From: Larix kaempferi
Lineage: Eukaryota > Streptophyta > Pinopsida > Pinales > Pinaceae
NCBI GenBank assembly: GCA_027924585.1
Contig: BSBM01002100.1
Location: 62,001-126,000, forward strand
Direction of reading: 5' to 3'
Length of the DNA: 64,000 nucleotides
Part shown: in pieces, positions 59,106 through 64,000 of the stretch
Numbering within the stretch: position 1 is the stretch's first letter
How the letters are laid out: each line of letters starts with the position of its first letter
Program-made: the position numbers and the translations under genes
The notes under the pieces: generated by a model
The model's database searches: none
What the model was told of the DNA's origin: nothing
Seen by the model: the letters and a program-made list of their open reading frames with translations, nothing else

Positions 59106-59782
59106 AAGTGTCTACTTGTAATGTGTCCCTGCTAGATGTACACCATATTGATGTATTTGTAACTTCGAAAGATATTCCCTTGTATATTGTATTTGTACTT
59201 TATTGTATCCCCAACAGAGATGTATTATTCCTCCGATTGGAAGTGTCGTCAGTTGTACTTGCAAGTGTCGCAAGTTATATTGTGAGTGTCGTAACTTATA
59301 CTTGATGGGTTATTAGACCACCTTGATGGGTTCGGCCCTGTATGAGTCATGTGGGTTAAAGGGTTATTAGACCACCCTATTGGGGTCATCCCAGTCAACA
59401 TTATGTTAAGTGGTTAAGTTGGGGCCAACCTAGTTAGAGTTAAAAGACAAGTAAAGTAGTGTATAAATAGAGAGTGTCTCTCTCTCATTTTACACATTCT
59501 CTCATTCACTCACTTCGCATTAGTGAGAAAGAGGAGGAGTGCACACTAGTGGAGGAGGAGTAGCTCCTGCAGTCATCTATCTCTTGGGTTTGATCTTTGC
59601 AATCTTTGTACTGGTGGTTATTCTATCTCTAAGGAAGTTGCGGGGTTTTTCACCTTCTTGGTTTTCCCCCTCTGAAATGTTTTGTGTCTCTGGTCTCTTG
59701 TCTCTTATGATTGATATGATGTACATGTTGTTATTTCAGTTAAGATCCTATATCTATTGAATTAAATGATGAAAAACTAACA
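59106..59782 (+). repeat. Probable 5' LTR of a second copia element (start uncertain)
   Basis: Ends ...AAACTAACA immediately before a primer-binding site. It contains a clear TATA box, GTATAAATAGA at about 59,461, followed by CT-rich sequence expected of a transcribed leader, and repeats of the words GGGTTATTAGACCACC (59,309 and 59,360) and AAGTGTCG. The left edge cannot be set because no 3' LTR is visible in the window. Confidence 0.6.
59461..59471 (+). promoter_or_regulatory. TATA box in LTR
   Basis: GTATAAATAGA, followed about 25-35 bases later by CTCTCTCATTTTACAC, a plausible transcription start region for the retroelement. Confidence 0.6.
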
Positions 59783-59793
59783 TGGTATCAGAT
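59783..59793 (+). promoter_or_regulatory. Primer-binding site of second copia element
   Basis: TGGTATCAGAT after a terminal CA; same tRNA-Met-type priming word as the intact element. Confidence 0.7.
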
Positions 59794-62400
59794 CTAGCCT
59801 AAAGGAAGGCATGGTATGGCATTTATGACACTTGTTGCACTTGTGACAAATTGGAAGCTAGGCCTTGGTATAGTAAAAACAAGTCATCGTAGAAATTTCG
59901 CTATAACTCAATTTTGGTGAAGGTTTAGGATCTAAAAATTCTATAGGTCGAATATGAAATGTCCATGTACCTTTTATCTAAAGCATAGCATCAGATTCTT
60001 TTTACTTTGTGTGATATGATCCATACAAGTTAGGGTTCATGTCTCTTCCAAAATCCAGTCCTAAACATGTGACCTAGGAGAAAAGGTCATATCTCAGACT
60101 AGCATTATCCAAATGGAATTCTGTAAAAAGTGACAGTAAGAGCACAAACTATAGTTTGATAGGTAATGTTTTCAAAGGTGGAAGTTGAAATAGTAACATG
60201 TGGCACTCCGTACAAGTTTGCTATACTGTTTCATCCCATAAATAGGTCACGTTGCAAAACTTGGCATATCTCTCTCTCAAAGAATAGATTTGAGGTCATA
60301 CCTATGGGGTTGGAAAGATAAAAGGTCAGGCTACGAGAGGCCAAAGTTTCAGACCCTATGGATCCAAAATTTCAGAGATGTACTAGAAACAATAAGGCAC
60401 ATATTTCTATAAAATAGAATTGGATTCTGAACATTCTCATTTTTGGCTTGTCACTGCTACAGGAAATTGGGGATTTTGACAGAAGTGGAATTTTAGAGTC
60501 ATCATAGCATAGAATTACTCAACTCAGAAAAATCAAATTTTGAGACCAAGTTCAAATTTTTTGGTTGGGTAGAACCCTAGGCATTATCAAACCCTAGTTT
60601 GGGATCTTGATCGAAAAGTTGGAAAATTAGGGTTTCTGCAAAAGTTGAAATTTTTGGAATCTGTGACCACGGCTAGATACTCCTCACAAAAATTGAAGTT
60701 TAGAGCACAAAATCGAACCTTTTGGCTGGGAAAAACCCTGGGCATTATCAAACCCTAGTTTGATGGCTCAGCAAGGCGCATATTTTCATCCAATCAGAAG
60801 TTTGAAATTCAAAGTTTAAATTTTTAGGGTTTCTCTAACAAACCATAATCTAGCTCCAAATCCAATTTCAGCAAATCAAAGTGGATTGGGTTAATCCTAG
60901 AAGAGAATGAATTGGATACCTGCATAAGTGAAGAAGTTCTAGTTTCAAAGGGAGATGTGGCTAAGGCCTTACATAAGAAGGCTACAAGCAATCCCGGTAG
61001 GTATGACTTGAAGAGATACATGTATGTTTTGAAATCTAGTCATGATTAAGTTTATGATATGTTTGTCTTCATATTATTGAGGCTAGTACAATCTTGATTA
61101 ATTTTAGACTTGTCTTATCACCCTAGTAAAAGTATGATGCATGTGAATACATTCATCCATTAGGGATATGACACTTATAATTGTACTAATACAATGTGTT
61201 GTTGTATGAGGATGATGTTGTCCACTAACATGAAGGGTACATCAAGAAATACGAATCAAGTTCTAAGATCAAGAACATATGACCATGGTGACATGAAGAC
61301 AAAGGCTCATCCATAGTCATGGATCACATAGAAGCTCCACTTATGAAGTATGTATAAATTGGTTCTACAATTATTAAGTTATGAGATATGCAGGTTGCTA
61401 GCACAAGGTCTCTAAGAGAATAAAGAAGACATTGTTTGGGTATGTTATACAAGCATGATAATCAAGGTATGTTTTCCTATATCGAGTTAGAATCCTACTT
61501 TGTGTATACTTTTGTATGATTGATTATGATTATTCATAAATCTATAGGTTTGAGTAATCATGGGTTTATGCATATTATGCTTCTTACTTTGATTGATGAT
61601 ATGGAAAACAAGAAGAGTCCTATGGTCAAATAATAATATGCATGAGTAAAAGAAGTACTCCCTGAAACCCTGAATACTAACGCTTGTGATAAATTACCTG
61701 TGTATGAAATGATCATGACCATACATGTTTAATATTATTTAGAATCGTAATGTTTTGATAGTACTGAGATTATACTAATGGATGTATGATTATGTATGAG
61801 ATATTGAGGATGACACAATGATGACACTAGTGCACACTTAGGCATGCATAGTGGTCCAGGATGGATATAAGTTCAAAGACAAATAATCGAGGAAGCAAAT
61901 ATCAAGATGGAGCACACTCCAGTAGCTCCTGCAAGGAAGCAAAGATCGAGAGGGAGGCCACCCAACAACCAAACAAAGATAAGTATTTGAATTGTTATTT
62001 CCTATATATATGATTACTTAAATGATGTTGTTCAGTCTTGTATATACTTATGATTTAAGATGTATATTATGCATTTTAGAAAAGTTGCATCAATGAACAA
62101 GATACTAATAATATGAAATTAATGGGTAAGTGGCCTATAGTATTGTACAACATTCCATTGCTACTTATATAGAATGAAATCTCTTTGCAGACATGTTGGG
62201 AGTTGCGCACACTCTTAACAATGTTCTGGTAGAGATGCAAGGCATCTAGAAAGTTATGGGATATGAATAAATGTTGTATTGAAGCATTGGCTAAGATAAT
62301 TGCATGAATGTATGACATACATTCTTATGTGTAACAATTTGTTTTGAAAAACCATGAGATGTTTCTAATCATGTAATTGAATTTGAATTGTAGGAAATAT
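59794..62400 (+). mobile_element. Eroded internal region of second copia element
   Basis: Mostly non-coding remains. A weak gag-like trace lies at about 60,900-61,020 (ENELDTCISEEVLVSKGDVA followed by a basic helix). A basic RSRGRPPN word lies at about 61,945. Protease and integrase motifs were not found, so most of gag, protease and integrase is deleted or unrecognisable. Confidence 0.4.
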
Positions 62401-62403
62401 CTT

Positions 62404-63860
62404 ATAGAATCACCTACAAAAGAAGGACAGTAACATTTGTTCCAGCAACGAAGTTCACTATCTATTGAAGATATTGAAGAATATGAAGTTCCCAGGATCC
62501 AAGATGCAGTAAAGAAAGAATTCCATGATCGAGGAGTACTAGTCGATCATGAAGAATGATGTCTGGGATGTGGTCTCAAGACCAGAAGGGAAGTTTGTTG
62601 TGACTTCCAAGTGGATCTACAAAGATCAATCATGCTGCAGATGTGATGAAATAGAAGATACATCAGATGGATGTCAAGACAACTTTCTTGAATGCTGTAG
62701 TCGAAGAGGAAGTGTATGTAAAGCAACCACTTGGTTTTGCAACACATGACAGGGATTCATATGTGTGCCGATTGACGAAATCCTTGTATGGCTTGAAGTA
62801 AGAACCTAGGACATGGTATGGCAGGATAGACAACTTCCTGTCCAGTTTGGGCTTTACCAAGAGTAAAGTGGATTCCAACCTTTACTACAAGGTTGAGGAA
62901 GGAAATCCAGTGATACTCCTATTGTATGTGGATGACCTGTTTGTGACAGGTGAGGATAGATTGATTGCTAGCACGAAGAGGAAGCTTGCTGCTGAGTTTG
63001 AGATGAAGGAATTGGGTATGATGCATTAATTTCTAGGTATGGAGGTGTGGCAGAGTGTAAATGGAATCTCCCTTGGACAAGGGAAGTATGTAGTAGATAT
63101 CCTGAAGCAGTTAGGGATGATGGACTACAAGGCCATGGCCACATCTATGGCATCAAACCTGAAGCTATTGAGTGATGCTTCATCGGAGTCGGTTGATGCC
63201 ATGATGTATCGTCAGATGATTGGGTCCTTGATGTACCCGATGAACATGAGACCAGATATTTGCTTTGCGGTGAACACCTTGAGCCAGTTCCTGACGGATC
63301 CTAGACATGTTCACTTGATTGTTGTAAACCATATTCTAAGGTACCTGAAGGGTATTGTTGATTATGGGCTCAAGTATGATGCAAATCAAAAAGTTAACCT
63401 GCAGGGTTATGTTGATTCATATTGGGTAGGCAGTGTTACAGATAGGAAGAGCACTTCAGGGTGCTACTTCAGTATGAGATCAAGTGTGATCTCTTGGTTT
63501 AGCATGAAGCAGTACTACGTAGCACTGAGTACAGCCGAAGCAAAGTGTGTTGTAGCATGTTCGTCCAACTATGAGGCAGTATGGATAAGTAAGCTCCTGT
63601 CTGATTTATTTGATCTCCAGTTGGATGCCACTTGTATCTGTTGTTACAACCAGAGTTGTGTGAAGTTGTCAGAGAACTTGGTGTTCCATGACAATTCAAA
63701 GCATATCGAGATCAAATATAACTATATCAGGGATATGGTGCAGAGAGGAGCAGTGAAGCTCCAGTTTGTTGCGACAGATCAGCAGGTTGCAGATGTGTTG
63801 ACCAAATCACTAGCAAGAGTGAAGTTCGAGTACTTTAGAGAGAGGCTTGGTGTTCTTTAG
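62404..63860 (+). pseudogene. pol: Second copia element: RT and RNase H remnant
   Basis: RT begins at about 62,549 with NDVWDVVSRPEGKFVVTSKW. It then loses an estimated several dozen residues before resuming in another frame at 62,664 with QMDVKTTFLNAVVEEEVYV. SLYGLK is followed by TAA (62,799-62,801) where Gln is usual. The active site YVDD lies at 62,925-62,936 (LLLYVDDLFVTG). Another TAA at 63,027 sits before FLGMEVW. RNase H follows: GSLMYPMNMRPDICFAVN, DRKSTSGCYFS, STAEAKCVVA (Glu of AEAEY altered to Lys), SKHIEIKYNYIRDMVQRGA, ADVLTKSLARVKFEYF, ending at TAG 63,858. A different lineage from the element at 45,209. Inactive. Confidence 0.88.
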
Positions 63861-64000
63861 ATAGAATATACTTCAAGGAAGACTTGATGGGACACATTTG
63901 CAGGAGCCATTCCAAGCATGGTGGTAGCAGGATCCTTCCCATGGCTGTGGATGTAAGAATTGTGTGATGAGAATGAAGACAATGCTTCAGTTACTGTTGT
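63861..64000 (+). other. 3' untranslated region of second copia element
   Basis: Follows the RNase H stop and runs to the window edge. AAGGAAGA at about 63,873 could be part of a polypurine tract, but the 3' LTR cannot be identified here. Confidence 0.35.

Noticed and set aside
59539-59760. 73-codon hydrophobic frame just after the TATA box
   Set aside because: It lies within the LTR/leader of a retroelement; hydrophobic character comes from T-rich sequence.
1-64000. tRNA, rRNA or other structured RNA genes
   Set aside because: No cloverleaf, A/B-box pair or rRNA core sequence was recognised while reading both strands; a tRNAscan or Infernal run would be decisive.

Overview
The window comes from a land-plant nuclear genome, in gene-poor and heavily repeated DNA. 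The evidence is class III (secretory) peroxidase exons with plant-type introns, a Ty1/copia element primed from a tRNA-Met-type site, and plant LINE debris with a zf-RVT zinc finger and a C-terminal RNase H. The repeat density would suit a large genome such as a gymnosperm, but nothing here fixes the species. I see no intact host gene, tRNA, rRNA or CRISPR array. Every recognisable coding region is a fragment or a pseudogene.

Most of 1-57,020 is one compound segment present in several rearranged copies. I name its modules in order: M1, LINE 3' part (+); M2, peroxidase exons on the minus strand; M3, spacer; M4, an array of about nine degenerate 171-184-bp satellite monomers; M5, an AT-rich block ending in a hairpin with 64-bp arms; M6, a spacer starting with a TTGAC palindrome; M7, an antisense LINE-like tail plus unrecognised antisense coding remnants and a 304-bp tandem duplication; M8, AT-rich DNA; M9, a peroxidase pseudogene on the plus strand; M10, a spacer; M11, a kilobase-scale purine-only tract. 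Layout: 1-2,602 is the tail of one copy (M4 fused to M7). 2,603-19,871 is the fullest copy (M1 to M11). 19,890-33,650 is a copy with a 4.54-kb internal tandem duplication; it ends in M8 and lacks M9 to M11. 33,651-57,021 is another full copy, interrupted by a 5,368-bp copia element (45,209-50,576) and by an extra M1-M2-M3 piece (50,863-52,370).

The right side is different. Directly against the second purine tract, at 57,022-57,737, lies the 3' end of a gene whose translation carries motifs X and I of a beta-class DNA amino-methyltransferase (N4-cytosine/N6-adenine type). An intron falls exactly inside the SAM-binding GSGTT motif. The frame is broken by four stops, all TAG. This is the most unusual item in the window. 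From about 59,100 to the end lies a second, badly eroded copia element: part of a 5' LTR with TATA box, a primer-binding site, a faint gag trace, then RT and RNase H with an internal deletion and stops.

No genes here work together as a pathway. The story is structural: repeated segmental and tandem duplication, deletions at short shared sequences, transposon insertion, and breakpoints that recur at the LINE end and at the purine tracts. The undisrupted peroxidase-region paralogue at 16,403 preserves the empty site of the copia insertion.
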